Position numbers and translations under genes: made by a program. Below are positions 8,402-15,630 of a stretch of DNA of 64,000 nucleotides, one piece after another. The stretch comes from CAYPTY01 sp964413935 (GTDB lineage: Bacteria > Bacteroidota > Rhodothermia > Balneolales > Balneolaceae), in the NCBI GenBank assembly GCA_964413935.1, contig CAYPTY010000013.1, forward strand, positions 1 through 64,000, read 5' to 3'. Under the pieces are notes generated by a model. That model did no database searches, was not told the origin of the DNA, and worked only from the letters and a program-made list of their open reading frames with translations. Positions within the stretch are counted from its first letter, which is position 1. Each line of letters begins with the position of its first letter.

Positions 8402-9808
8402 ATGGCAGGGCAGTATAAATTTTACGAACAGGTTAATCGAAACTTCGACAAAGCATCAAAATACACCCGCTTTGATGAAGGTATTCTGAAGCAGATTAAA
8501 ATCTGTAATCAGGTTTATCATATGACCTTCCCGGTTCGCATGGATGATGGCAGTATCAAAGTGGTTGAAGGATGGCGGGTTGAACACAGTCATCACAAGA
8601 CACCAACCAAAGGTGGTATCCGCTACAGCCACAAGGTGGATGAAGATGAAACCATGGCGCTGGCTGCCCTGATGACCTACAAATGCGCCATTGTAGATGT
8701 ACCCTTCGGAGGAGCTAAGGGCGGGGTTAAGATCAGCACCCGGGATTTTTCACCCTCTGAAATCGAGAGAATAACCCGGCGTTATACCTATGAGCTGATT
8801 CAGAAAGATTTTATTGGCCCGGGTGTAGATGTGCCTGCTCCGGATTATGGTACCGGAGCAAAGGAAATGGGCTATATCCTGGATACCTACCGGCAGATGC
8901 GTTCCGACCTGAACGCTGAAGCCTGTGTAACCGGCAAACCCATAGCCATGGGGGGTATCCGAGGTCGAACCGAAGCTACCGGACGTGGAGTATATTTCGG
9001 TATTCGGGAAGTGTGCGATAATAAAGATGAAATGAAGCGTTATGGCCTCGACCTTGGGCTGGAAGGTAAAACCTTTGTGGTTCAGGGCCTGGGTAATGTG
9101 GGTTTCCACGCGGCCATGTATATGCAGGAAAACGGAGCCAAACTGGTGGGTGTGGCTGAGCTGGAAGGTTCCATTTATGATCTGAAGGGCATGGACATTC
9201 ATGCATTGATGGACTACCGCAAAGAAACCGGATCCGTACTGGGCTTCGGGAATTCGGTTACCCTCGAAGATAATACCAAAGTGCTGGAAACGGAGTGTGA
9301 CATCTTGATTCCGGCTGCACTGGAAAGCCAGATACATGCCGGTAATGCCGCCAACATCAAAGCCAAAATCATCGGGGAAGCGGCGAACGGTCCGGTAACC
9401 TCGGATGCTCATGACATCCTCAAAGCACGCGGGGCCATTATTATTCCGGATACCTATCTGAATGCCGGTGGGGTGATTGTTTCTTATTTCGAATGGCTGA
9501 AAAATTTATCCCATGTTCGCTTCGGGCGCATGGGTAAGCGTTTTGATGAATCTTCGTACAGAAAGATTCTAAAGGCCATTGAAAATATCTCGGATCGAAA
9601 GTTTACCCCTCACGAAGTAGAGGACCTGGCACACGGAGCAGAGGAAAGAGACCTGGTCGACTCTGGACTGGAAGAAACCATGGCCACAGCCTATCTGCAG
9701 ATTCTGGAGCTGCGCCATAAGCATGAGGTGGATTACCGTACCGCGGCCTTCATAAACGCCATTAATAAGATCGGGCTGCTCTACGAGTCGATGGGTATTT
9801 TCCCCTGA
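8402..9808 (+). CDS. Glutamate dehydrogenase (Glu/Leu/Phe/Val dehydrogenase family)
   Basis: Oxidative deamination of glutamate to 2-oxoglutarate, or the reverse, linking carbon and nitrogen metabolism. The substrate-binding KGGIRY (Lys70), MTYKCA (Lys94) and catalytic Lys106 in PFGGAKGG are present, and the Rossmann dinucleotide site GLGNVG lies near residues 228-233. The 468-residue length is slightly above the hexameric 420-450 class. The cofactor (NAD or NADP) is not decided here. A 66-bp palindromic repeat starts 21 bases after the stop and could form a 3' hairpin on the transcript. Confidence 0.93.
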   Translation: MAGQYKFYEQVNRNFDKASKYTRFDEGILKQIKICNQVYHMTFPVRMDDGSIKVVEGWRVEHSHHKTPTKGGIRYSHKVDEDETMALAALMTYKCAIVDVPFGGAKGGVKISTRDFSPSEIERITRRYTYELIQKDFIGPGVDVPAPDYGTGAKEMGYILDTYRQMRSDLNAEACVTGKPIAMGGIRGRTEATGRGVYFGIREVCDNKDEMKRYGLDLGLEGKTFVVQGLGNVGFHAAMYMQENGAKLVGVAELEGSIYDLKGMDIHALMDYRKETGSVLGFGNSVTLEDNTKVLETECDILIPAALESQIHAGNAANIKAKIIGEAANGPVTSDAHDILKARGAIIIPDTYLNAGGVIVSYFEWLKNLSHVRFGRMGKRFDESSYRKILKAIENISDRKFTPHEVEDLAHGAEERDLVDSGLEETMATAYLQILELRHKHEVDYRTAAFINAINKIGLLYESMGIFP

Positions 9809-9829
9809 TTGGAGCTACTCTTTTTTGGA

Positions 9830-9895
9830 GTCATCCCGAGGTAACGAGGGATCTCATCGTGATGTGGCAGTATCCCTCGCTCCGCTCAGGATGAC
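9830..9895. repeat. 66-bp palindromic repeat, type A, copy 1
   Basis: Begins GTCATCCCGAGG and ends CCGCTCAGGATGAC. The ends GTCATCC/GGATGAC pair, and inside them CGAGGGAT pairs with ATCCCTCG, giving an interrupted hairpin. It lies just after the glutamate dehydrogenase stop. Three more copies of exactly the same length follow at 11626, 13772 and 14461. Confidence 0.85.
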
Positions 9896-9924
9896 CTGTA
9901 GTTTTACATTTTGATCTCAACCTC

Positions 9925-9953
9925 TTGCGCAAGCGTGTGCTTGTGCCATATTT
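9925..9953. repeat. REP-like hairpin, type B, downstream of type A copy 1
   Basis: Stem core GCGCAAGC..GCTTGTGC around a 4-base loop, ending in CCATATTT. It lies 30 bases after the type A palindrome and is the first of a family spread over 9.9-14.6 kb. The same GCAAGCnnnnGCTTG core recurs around the transposase at 33 kb. Confidence 0.75.
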
Positions 9954-10031
9954 GTACCGGGTCATGATCAGGCTTATTATCCCTGCGAGATATCCCAAGC
10001 CGGGCGGGAACCGGAATCACAACAATGATCA

Positions 10032-11519
10032 ATGGAAGAAACCCAGATTGTAGAAATTGCCGCAGGTAACAGTGCCGTTATTGCATTTGTGGCCTACCTG
10101 TTGATTCTGATCGGCGTCGGTATTTATTCCGCTCGTTTTTCATCGGAAGGCATTTCGGAATTCTTTATCGGCGGACGCAAGATGAACCGCTTTGTGATTG
10201 CCCTCTCTGCCGTGGTCTCCGGCCGGTCGGCCTGGCTGCTGCTGGGAGTTTCGGGCATTGCCTGGGTTCAGGGAGCAAGCGCGGTCTGGGCGGTAGCCGG
10301 TTATATAATCGCGGAGTTTTTTCTCTTTCTGTATTACGCGCCCCGACTGCGCCGCTTCTCCGAAAAATATGACTGCATCACGGTACCGGATTTCTTCAGC
10401 GAACGCTTCCGGGATCATGCCGGCCACATGCGCATCCTGCTGGTAATCATCTTTCTGATTTTTATGGTGAGCTATGTCTCGGCGCAGTTTGTGGCCGGGG
10501 GCAAAGCCTTCGCCTCCGGCTTTGGACTGGAACAGAACACGGGTATTCTCATTTCCGCCGCCATCATCCTTCTTTACACCATTCTGGGAGGATTCCTGGC
10601 CGTCAGCCTGACCGATATGATTCAGGCCATCCTGATGATCGGGGCCCTGATCACTCTTCCCGTTGTTGCAGTCATTGATGGCGGATTAATGAACATTTTG
10701 GCCGAACTGAAGCAGATAGATGGATTTGTGGATCCCTTTGCCTTGAGTGCAGGGGCCTTTATCGGGTTTATCGGTATCGGACTTGGGTCGCCCGGCAATC
10801 CGCATATCCTGTCGCGCTATATGGCCATTGATGATGCGAAGCAGTTGCGTTTTGCCGCCTATGTGGGCACGGCATGGAATATTTTTATGGCGATGGGAGC
10901 CATTCTCATCGGGATGATCGGGCGCTATTATTTCCCGGACATCGCCCTGCTGCCCGCAGAGGATACCGAGAACCTCTACCCGGCCCTGGCTCAGGAGCAT
11001 CTGCATCCGGCCCTTTTCGGTATTGTGGTGGCCAGTATCTTTGCGGCCATTATGTCCACCGCCGACTCCCAGTTGCTGGTAGCGGCCTCGTCTGTGGTGC
11101 GTGATCTCTACGACAAGCTGATCCGCAGAGAAGAGGAAATTCCCCATAAACGACTGGTGGCCTACTCCCGCCTGGTGGTGTTTGGGCTGGTGCTGCTGGC
11201 CCTGCTTATTGGGCTGGGAGCACAGGAGCTGGTATTCTGGCTGGTGCTTTTTGCCTGGGCCGGACTGGGCGCCGCCATCGGTCCCACCTCCATCCTGGCC
11301 CTTTTCTGGAAAGGCACCACCAAATGGGGCGTGATTGCCGGATTGCTCATCGGTACGCTCACTACCATTTTATGGTATTACATCCCCGTACTGAAAGACA
11401 ATATATACGAACTGATCCCTGCCTTTCTGCTGAGCGTCCTGGCCACCTGGCTGGTAAGTCTCTTCACTCAGAAACCGGAAGAGGTAGAAGAGCTGTTCCG
11501 GGGATTTGGGGAGGGGTGA
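10032..11519 (+). CDS. putP: Sodium:solute symporter, PutP (sodium/proline) type
   Basis: Inner-membrane carrier of the SSS family that uses the sodium gradient to import a solute, most likely proline. The 495-residue protein has about 13 hydrophobic segments. The family hallmark is seen in FFIGGRKMNRFVIALSAVVS and the following GRSAWLLLGVSG, plus GGFLAVSLTDMIQ and the helix IMSTADSQLLVAAS that carries the sodium-site Ser/Asp. PutP is the closest type by these motifs, but the substrate is not proven. The gene stands alone between repeat-filled spacers, so it is probably transcribed singly. Its GC-rich codon choice appears slightly higher than that of the repeat-rich neighbours. Confidence 0.85.
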   Translation: MEETQIVEIAAGNSAVIAFVAYLLILIGVGIYSARFSSEGISEFFIGGRKMNRFVIALSAVVSGRSAWLLLGVSGIAWVQGASAVWAVAGYIIAEFFLFLYYAPRLRRFSEKYDCITVPDFFSERFRDHAGHMRILLVIIFLIFMVSYVSAQFVAGGKAFASGFGLEQNTGILISAAIILLYTILGGFLAVSLTDMIQAILMIGALITLPVVAVIDGGLMNILAELKQIDGFVDPFALSAGAFIGFIGIGLGSPGNPHILSRYMAIDDAKQLRFAAYVGTAWNIFMAMGAILIGMIGRYYFPDIALLPAEDTENLYPALAQEHLHPALFGIVVASIFAAIMSTADSQLLVAASSVVRDLYDKLIRREEEIPHKRLVAYSRLVVFGLVLLALLIGLGAQELVFWLVLFAWAGLGAAIGPTSILALFWKGTTKWGVIAGLLIGTLTTILWYYIPVLKDNIYELIPAFLLSVLATWLVSLFTQKPEEVEELFRGFGEG

Positions 11520-11625
11520 TAGGTTTAGGGCTAGCCTTATAACCCGGGATTCCGTGGTGTCACACAGCATTGTCCGGTGAAGGCTTTCAGGCTAAGTGAC
11601 AAAGGAAAGCAGATCGCCCCACACC

Positions 11626-11691
11626 GTCATCCCGAGGTAACGAGGGATCTCATGATGATTTGGCAGGGTCCCTCACTTCGTTCAGGATGAC
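11626..11691. repeat. 66-bp palindromic repeat, type A, copy 2
   Basis: Same ends and length as copy 1, with several differences in the centre (GATGATTTGGCAGGGTCCCTC) that keep the outer stem. It is followed by a linker containing TGATCA-like sequence and then a REP-like hairpin. Confidence 0.8.
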
Positions 11692-11740
11692 CCGGGTTTT
11701 TTGTGATCATCCTAAACTAAAACGTAAGCCTTCGCCCAAA

Positions 11741-11770
11741 ATATGGCGCAAGCATGTGCTTTTGCCATAT
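11741..11770. repeat. REP-like hairpin, type B, downstream of type A copy 2
   Basis: ATATGGCGCAAGC pairs with GCTTTTGCCATAT around a short loop: an almost perfect inverted repeat of 30 bases with one weak position. Confidence 0.8.
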
Positions 11771-11774
11771 TCAT

Positions 11775-11818
11775 CAATCAACCTACCCTGTCACTTACCT
11801 TCAGTGGAGTCTGAGGCG
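11775..11818. repeat. Third repeat block, type C, copy 1
   Basis: A 44-base block starting CAATCAACCTACCCTGTCAC that recurs at 13898-13941 with only a handful of differences. Both copies directly follow a REP-like hairpin, so the block is part of the same composite unit. Confidence 0.6.
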
Positions 11819-11876
11819 ACAGGCAGGCTAGGTGAGAAGGGGATACCCACATACAAGCTCCCTCTGATTGTTCTTT

Positions 11877-12062
11877 TTATGCCGTTTTCTCTTTGGTAGT
11901 GCGATCAGACCAGCGTCCAAGTCCGACTCCAAGTAGCATACCGGCAACAATCAAAATCAAAGCATAATCCTTGATGAAGGAGCCACTTGTATATTCATTA
12001 ATAGCAATCAGAATCACGGTAACAATGATGATTCCGGCAGCCGGCAGTAATTTTTTTATCAT
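11877..12062 (-). CDS. Small two-segment membrane protein of unknown function
   Basis: A 61-residue frame with an ATG start and a plausible composition: two hydrophobic segments (about residues 5-22 and 31-49), a short polar loop (NEYTSGSFIKDY) and a positively charged tail (RWSDRTTKEKTA). It lies in a repeat-rich accessory stretch and has no recognisable family. The charge pattern suggests both ends are cytoplasmic. Confidence is moderate because the frame is short. Confidence 0.55.
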   Translation of the reverse strand: MIKKLLPAAGIIIVTVILIAINEYTSGSFIKDYALILIVAGMLLGVGLGRWSDRTTKEKTA

Positions 12063-12192
12063 ACAGATCCCGTTATTGAGGTTTGATATGAAAGGTACGG
12101 AGATGAGGGCTAATAGTTATAGGTTATGAGGGATTAGTAAAAGCGGAGAAAAGTAAAGCCTGCAGTAGCCAACACCAAAGCATACCCTCTGC

Positions 12193-12627
12193 CTATGTAG
12201 TCGGGGAATTTCGGTTACTCATGTAATTCTCTTTGAGCCACTCAACGAGTTCATCTTTATTCGTTCTGGCCGACTCCAGAATACTGCTTTTACACATTAT
12301 GGGATTGAATTCCCGCAGGTACTGGTCACTCCAGAGTGCCAGTTCAACGATGACCGGCGTAAGTGATAAACCCTTCTCGGTGAGGAAGTAGAGTTTGGTC
12401 TTTTTATTGGTCGGATGGTCCGACTTCTGTATCAATCCGTATTTCTCCAGGTACTTCAACTTGGTAGAAAGGATATTGCTGGAAATGGCTTCATCACTCT
12501 CGGAAAACTCTTTGAAGGTCCTCAAGCCCTGTATGAGCATTTGTTTTATGATTACCAGCATCCAGCGGTCACCTAAGACGTCGAGGGAAGAAGTAATCGG
12601 ACAATCGCATCTGAATTCTTGTGCCAT
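12193..12627 (-). CDS. HxlR-family winged-helix transcriptional regulator
   Basis: DNA-binding regulator of 144 residues. The family pattern is clear: an N-terminal Cys pair (FRCDCPI), then LDVLGDRWMLVIIKQML, then the recognition region (AISSNILSTKLKYLEKYGLI) and the wing (KTKLYFLTEKGLSLTPVI). Some HxlR proteins sense thiol-reactive compounds through an N-terminal Cys, so Cys8/Cys10 are candidates here. It is transcribed away from the SnoaL-like gene; the 62-base gap between them contains a good inverted repeat (12662-12685), the likely operator controlling both genes. Confidence 0.9.
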   Translation of the reverse strand: MAQEFRCDCPITSSLDVLGDRWMLVIIKQMLIQGLRTFKEFSESDEAISSNILSTKLKYLEKYGLIQKSDHPTNKKTKLYFLTEKGLSLTPVIVELALWSDQYLREFNPIMCKSSILESARTNKDELVEWLKENYMSNRNSPTT

Positions 12628-12661
12628 CTGCTGATTTAATTAAAATTTAACTTGCAAAATA

Positions 12662-12685
12662 AAAGTAATTCAGTATTATTACTTT
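12662..12685. promoter_or_regulatory. Candidate HxlR operator
   Basis: Perfect inverted repeat AAAGTAAT (12662-12669) and ATTACTTT (12678-12685) with an 8-base spacer, placed between the divergent starts of the HxlR gene (12627) and the SnoaL-like gene (12690). HxlR/YodB-type regulators bind AT-rich dyads of this size next to their own gene. Binding is inferred from position and symmetry. Confidence 0.55.
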
Positions 12686-12689
12686 CGAT

Positions 12690-13598
12690 TTGGAAGTCAT
12701 AATAACTAAAGTTTTTAACATCTGCTTAGTGTGCAGCGGATTGCTGATCCCGGGTTTCTTTGCATCCGGAGATTCAGCAGAAGAAAACATTCATCATCAA
12801 CAAACTAATAATCCAATTATGAGCAATAAAGAAATTGTAGGCACTTTTTTAGCTTCGGTCCTGAAGAGCGACACCGATACCATGCGTGAACTGGCCCGGG
12901 CCGATTACAAACAGCATAATCCCTTTATTCCAACCGGACTGGAGCCATTTATTGAAATGCTGCCCCTTCTTCAGGAAAACGGGACTACCGCCGAAAACAT
13001 CAGGATGTTCCAGGATGGTAATTATGTTTTTATGCATAACATCTGGAGAAACGCGAAGCCTTTCGGGGCGGATGAAATGGTTTCATTTGATATAATCCGC
13101 CTGGATGAACAGGGTAAAGTAGCCGAACACTGGGATGCCATGACTCCTCTGGTGAGTGAAACAGCCAGTGGAAGATCTCAAACCGATGGGCCAACCACCG
13201 TGGAAGACCTGGACAAAACCGAAGCAAACAAAGCGCTGGCGATTGCCTTGATTGAGGATGTGCTGATGGGCAAAAACCCGGGCAACATCACCGAACATAT
13301 CAGTGCGGAGCAATATGATCAGCACAATCCGGGTATAAAAGATGGATTGGATGGTATTGTAGAAGCCGTGGAGTATCTCACCGCTCAGAATAACATGTTC
13401 AAATACACAAAGATCCACAAAGTACTGGGCGAAGGTAACTTTGTGCTGAGCATCAGTGAAGGAGAGTGGAGCGGAAAGCCGCAGGTGTTTTATGACCTCT
13501 TCAGAATGAAAGATGGAAAAGTTGTAGAGCACTGGGATGTGATTCAGGAAATCCCATCCGAAGGACTCGCAAATGAAAATGGCATGTTTGGTTTTTGA
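12690..13598 (+). CDS. Exported SnoaL/NTF2-like protein with two tandem domains
   Basis: Two related cone-shaped SnoaL-like domains are seen in series, each with the pattern YKQHNPFIPTGLEPF / YDQHNPGIKDGLDGI and a closing DIIRLDEQGKVAEHWD / DLFRMKDGKVVEHWD. The repeat points to an internal duplication. The first 30 residues contain a hydrophobic stretch (VCSGLLIPGFFASG) that would serve as a signal peptide if translation starts at the TTG at 12690; if it starts at the ATG at 12819 the protein is cytoplasmic and 259 residues long. Enzymatic role unknown; such proteins often act on or bind small hydrophobic molecules. Likely controlled by the divergent HxlR regulator. Confidence 0.8.
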   Translation: MEVIITKVFNICLVCSGLLIPGFFASGDSAEENIHHQQTNNPIMSNKEIVGTFLASVLKSDTDTMRELARADYKQHNPFIPTGLEPFIEMLPLLQENGTTAENIRMFQDGNYVFMHNIWRNAKPFGADEMVSFDIIRLDEQGKVAEHWDAMTPLVSETASGRSQTDGPTTVEDLDKTEANKALAIALIEDVLMGKNPGNITEHISAEQYDQHNPGIKDGLDGIVEAVEYLTAQNNMFKYTKIHKVLGEGNFVLSISEGEWSGKPQVFYDLFRMKDGKVVEHWDVIQEIPSEGLANENGMFGF

Positions 13599-13637
13599 TC
13601 TGAAGCCAAGCTAATTCTGGCGCAAGCTTTGGACCAT

Positions 13638-13670
13638 AATATGGCGCAAGCATGTGCTTGTGCCATATTT
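13638..13670. repeat. REP-like hairpin, type B
   Basis: AATATGGCGCAAGC pairs with GCTTGTGCCATATT around CATG-like loop bases; the most regular long-stem copy in the accessory region. A half copy (TGGCGCAAGC) lies just before it at 13619. Confidence 0.8.
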
Positions 13671-13693
13671 ATCAATACAGCCACCCTGTCAAA

Positions 13694-13723
13694 CTATGGC
13701 GCAGGCGGTCCGCTTGGGCTTAG
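13694..13723. repeat. REP-like hairpin, type B, diverged
   Basis: CTATGGCGCAGGCGGTCCGCTTGGGCTTAG keeps the CGCnnGC..GC core but the stem is imperfect. It is separated from the previous hairpin by CACCCTGTCAA, which resembles the start of the type C block. Confidence 0.6.
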
Positions 13724-13771
13724 TTGTTAACCACACGCTGTGTCTCCCAGATTTGTGTTGCCCTGGTTTAA

Positions 13772-13837
13772 GTCATCCCGAGGTAACGAGGGATCTCATC
13801 ATGTTGTGGCAAGATCCCTCGCTCCGCTCAGGATGAC
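13772..13837. repeat. 66-bp palindromic repeat, type A, copy 3
   Basis: Identical over all 66 bases to copy 4 at 14461. The inner arms CGAGGGATC and GATCCCTCG pair perfectly, and the outer ends GTCATCC/GGATGAC close the structure. Confidence 0.88.
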
Positions 13838-13864
13838 CTGTAATATTTTTTTGATCACCATAAA

Positions 13865-13893
13865 CTATGGCGCAAGCATCCGCTTGCGCTTAG
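13865..13893. repeat. REP-like hairpin, type B, downstream of type A copy 3
   Basis: GGCGCAAGC ATCC GCTTGCGCT: a tight 4-base loop, starting 93 bases after the start of the palindrome, the same distance as in copy 4. Confidence 0.78.
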
Positions 13894-13897
13894 TTGT

Positions 13898-13941
13898 CAA
13901 TCCACCTACCCTGTCACTCCCCTTCAGGGGAGTCCGAAGCG
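13898..13941. repeat. Third repeat block, type C, copy 2
   Basis: 44-base block matching 11775-11818. It contains its own short dyad CTCCCCTTCAGGGGAG, a perfect small hairpin that is degraded in the first copy. Confidence 0.65.
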
Positions 13942-14020
13942 GTACACAATTTAGCCAGACAAAATTGAGGCTGGCGAATTGAGGTTTGAATGCAAATTGC
14001 CACACTCAGCCCATACCTAG

Positions 14021-14230
14021 TTATTTATCGGACTTCATCTTTTTCGGTCCGTATTTGCGGAAAACAGCCATGATTAATGTCATGGCAATTCCGAAAATGA
14101 TGGCCATAAAAAGTAGCTTCCAGACTCGAAATCCATTTCCGTAAGCTAAATCTAATCCGAACATTATCAGTCCATATGGGATTGCAGTCAGAAAAAAAGT
14201 CTTTAAGTATAGTGTTGTGGTGGCAGTCAT
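14021..14230 (-). CDS. Small two-segment membrane protein of unknown function
   Basis: A 69-residue frame with ATG start: hydrophobic segments at about residues 10-27 and 38-57, linked by AYGNGFRVWK, and a strongly basic tail (FRKYGPKKMKSDK) that should sit in the cytoplasm. No family recognised. It lies between repeat clusters and near a divergent AT-rich leader, so it is probably a single-gene unit. Confidence 0.6.
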   Translation of the reverse strand: MTATTTLYLKTFFLTAIPYGLIMFGLDLAYGNGFRVWKLLFMAIIFGIAMTLIMAVFRKYGPKKMKSDK

Positions 14231-14460
14231 AATTTTAGGGTAAAGAAAATTTTTGCTGTGCGGAGATTCCTTCCTGATAACATAGTGAAACAGGGGGATA
14301 GGCGCACTTTTGGTGGTTTAATATTCCACAATGATCATAGCCTTACCAATCAAAGCCCGATGGTAGAAAATCTGATTATGTGGCCAGGGAAAGCAGATCG
14401 CTACACTCAAGCTTTTGACCAAGCATTCGTTTGTGACTAAGAGTTATAGCCCCATATTAA

Positions 14461-14526
14461 GTCATCCCGAGGTAACGAGGGATCTCATCATGTTGTGGCA
14501 AGATCCCTCGCTCCGCTCAGGATGAC
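14461..14526. repeat. 66-bp palindromic repeat, type A, copy 4
   Basis: Identical to copy 3, only 623 bases away, which implies recent copying or gene conversion between the two. Confidence 0.88.
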
Positions 14527-14553
14527 CTGAATTTTATGTGATCAAACCTAAAA

Positions 14554-14581
14554 CAGCGCAAGCATTCGCTTGTGCCATATT
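14554..14581. repeat. REP-like hairpin, type B, downstream of type A copy 4
   Basis: AGCGCAAGC ATTC GCTTGTGCC; starts 93 bases after the start of the type A palindrome, separated from it by a linker with TGATCA and CTAAA. Confidence 0.75.
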
Positions 14582-14588
14582 TAGGTCC

Positions 14589-14643
14589 CGGACTACCGAA
14601 AGGCAATGATCTTAGTTAATCCAGTCATAAACGTAGTCGGCCA
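14589..14643. repeat. 55-bp sequence duplicated on both sides of the N gap (left copy)
   Basis: Identical over 55 bases to 14744-14798, immediately right of the 100-N block. A perfect 55-base overlap of contig ends is what a de Bruijn assembler with k=55 leaves, so this is most likely one sequence written twice. It contains the 3' end of the hydrolase gene on the minus strand. Confidence 0.85.
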
Positions 14644-14743
14644 NNNNNNNNNNNNNNNNNNNNNNNNNNNNNNNNNNNNNNNNNNNNNNNNNNNNNNNNN
14701 NNNNNNNNNNNNNNNNNNNNNNNNNNNNNNNNNNNNNNNNNNN
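14644..14743. other. Assembly gap of 100 N, probably artificial
   Basis: Exactly 100 N, the default for a gap of unknown size, flanked by the same 55-bp sequence on each side. The real genome probably joins directly here. Confidence 0.9.
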
Positions 14744-14766
14744 CGGACTACCGAAAGGCAATGATC

Positions 14767-15540
14767 TTAGTTAATCCAGTCATAAACGTAGTCGGCCACC
14801 TCTTCCCAGCCCTCTTCACCGGCGATGAAATGATCACGGCCTTTAAAGATTTTATGTTCCCGGATGCTTTCGCCATGCTTGTACTTACGGAAGTTGGTCT
14901 TGTTCAGGGAAGCCGGAATGATGTGATCCTTTTCCCCGGAGATAAAGAGCAGGGGAACATGCGGCTTTTTAAAGTCAATTCGGCCTGCATTGCCCAGTGT
15001 TTCCCGTGGAATATTTCTGCTTTCAGCTACCACAAGCTCTTCAAAAATACGATCGGATTCTTCTCTGGAAAGGGTGTTGGTGAATGCATAATGGAACCAC
15101 TTTTTTGTGGGATAATACACAGAGTTACCTTTGAAAGGATTCAATAATCCCAGATTGGATTTTGCAAAGCTCAGTTTCAAGGTTATGACTCCCTGAGGAG
15201 GGGCGCTGCTTATGGCAACCGCTGCTTCGGCCAGATTCATTTCGACCAGTTTCTGAGCTACTAGTGCACCCATCGAGTGACCTATCAGAATGGGTTTTTC
15301 CGGCAATGTTTGAATGAAGCCTTCATAGCTTTGTACCACATCCGAGAAAGTCACTTTGCCCAGGTTCTGTGGGGCATTATTTCTCAGTTCTGCAGGATTT
15401 CCATCATGACCAGGATTGGAAAGTGCATGGGTGGTGTATCCTTTTTCCTCGAAATAGGCTTGCCACTCCTTCCAGCTTGTGTTGTTAAGAAAGAGTCCGT
15501 GGATAAAAACAATGGTTTTGGATTGGATTGGTTTTTTCAT
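14767..15540 (-). CDS. Alpha/beta-fold hydrolase
   Basis: Serine hydrolase of 257 residues. The oxyanion strand VFIHGLFLNN near residue 10, nucleophile elbow GHSMGA, an acid in ISGEKDHIIP and the catalytic His in KGRDHF give the full triad in the usual order. The ATG at 15540 is preferred over a start at 15591, because the family normally begins just before the HG motif. Substrate unknown: such proteins include esterases, lipases and haloalkane or epoxide hydrolases. The last codons are repeated left of the N gap, but the copy next to the gene is complete. A Crp-type regulator is encoded upstream on the same strand, 90 bases away, and may control it. Confidence 0.88.
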   Translation of the reverse strand: MKKPIQSKTIVFIHGLFLNNTSWKEWQAYFEEKGYTTHALSNPGHDGNPAELRNNAPQNLGKVTFSDVVQSYEGFIQTLPEKPILIGHSMGALVAQKLVEMNLAEAAVAISSAPPQGVITLKLSFAKSNLGLLNPFKGNSVYYPTKKWFHYAFTNTLSREESDRIFEELVVAESRNIPRETLGNAGRIDFKKPHVPLLFISGEKDHIIPASLNKTNFRKYKHGESIREHKIFKGRDHFIAGEEGWEEVADYVYDWIN

Positions 15541-15630
15541 GGTTCTGTATGTTTGTTTTACTTGTTGTTTTTGTTCACAAGCAAAGTTCACAAACTTAAC
15601 AGAGGAAAACTTTAACCCAGGTTAAAATCG

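Larger units (their letters stand above)
11520..11876. other. Gene-free spacer filled by a composite repeat
   Basis: The 357 bases between the symporter and a small reverse-strand gene hold a type A palindrome (11626-11691), a REP-like hairpin (11741-11770) and a third conserved block (11775-11818). The remaining sequence has no convincing coding potential; the frames open through it run across the palindromes. Confidence 0.7.
13599..14020. other. Gene-free spacer rich in repeats
   Basis: The 422 bases hold two REP-like hairpins in a row, a full 66-bp palindrome, another REP-like hairpin and a type C block. No coding sequence is supported; the frames open here translate the palindromes. Confidence 0.7.
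14231..14766. other. Gene-free spacer with repeats and an assembly gap
   Basis: Holds a degenerate REP-like sequence around 14410-14440, type A copy 4, a REP-like hairpin and the first N gap. A 60-codon open frame at 14258-14440 has no protein-like character and is not called. Confidence 0.65.

Noticed and set aside
8750..9412. 220-codon open frame on the minus strand
   Set aside because: Antisense to glutamate dehydrogenase; shadow frame.
9809..10031. Possible tRNA or small RNA gene in the spacer
   Set aside because: The hairpins present are explained by the type A and type B repeats; no cloverleaf was found.
13654..13982. Two short open frames on the plus strand
   Set aside because: They translate the palindromic and REP repeats and have no protein-like pattern.
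14258..14440. 60-codon open frame
   Set aside because: No good start context and odd composition; overlaps a degenerate REP-like sequence.
9830..14581. Possible CRISPR array
   Set aside because: Spacing of the repeats is hundreds to thousands of bases, genes lie between them, and no cas genes are present.
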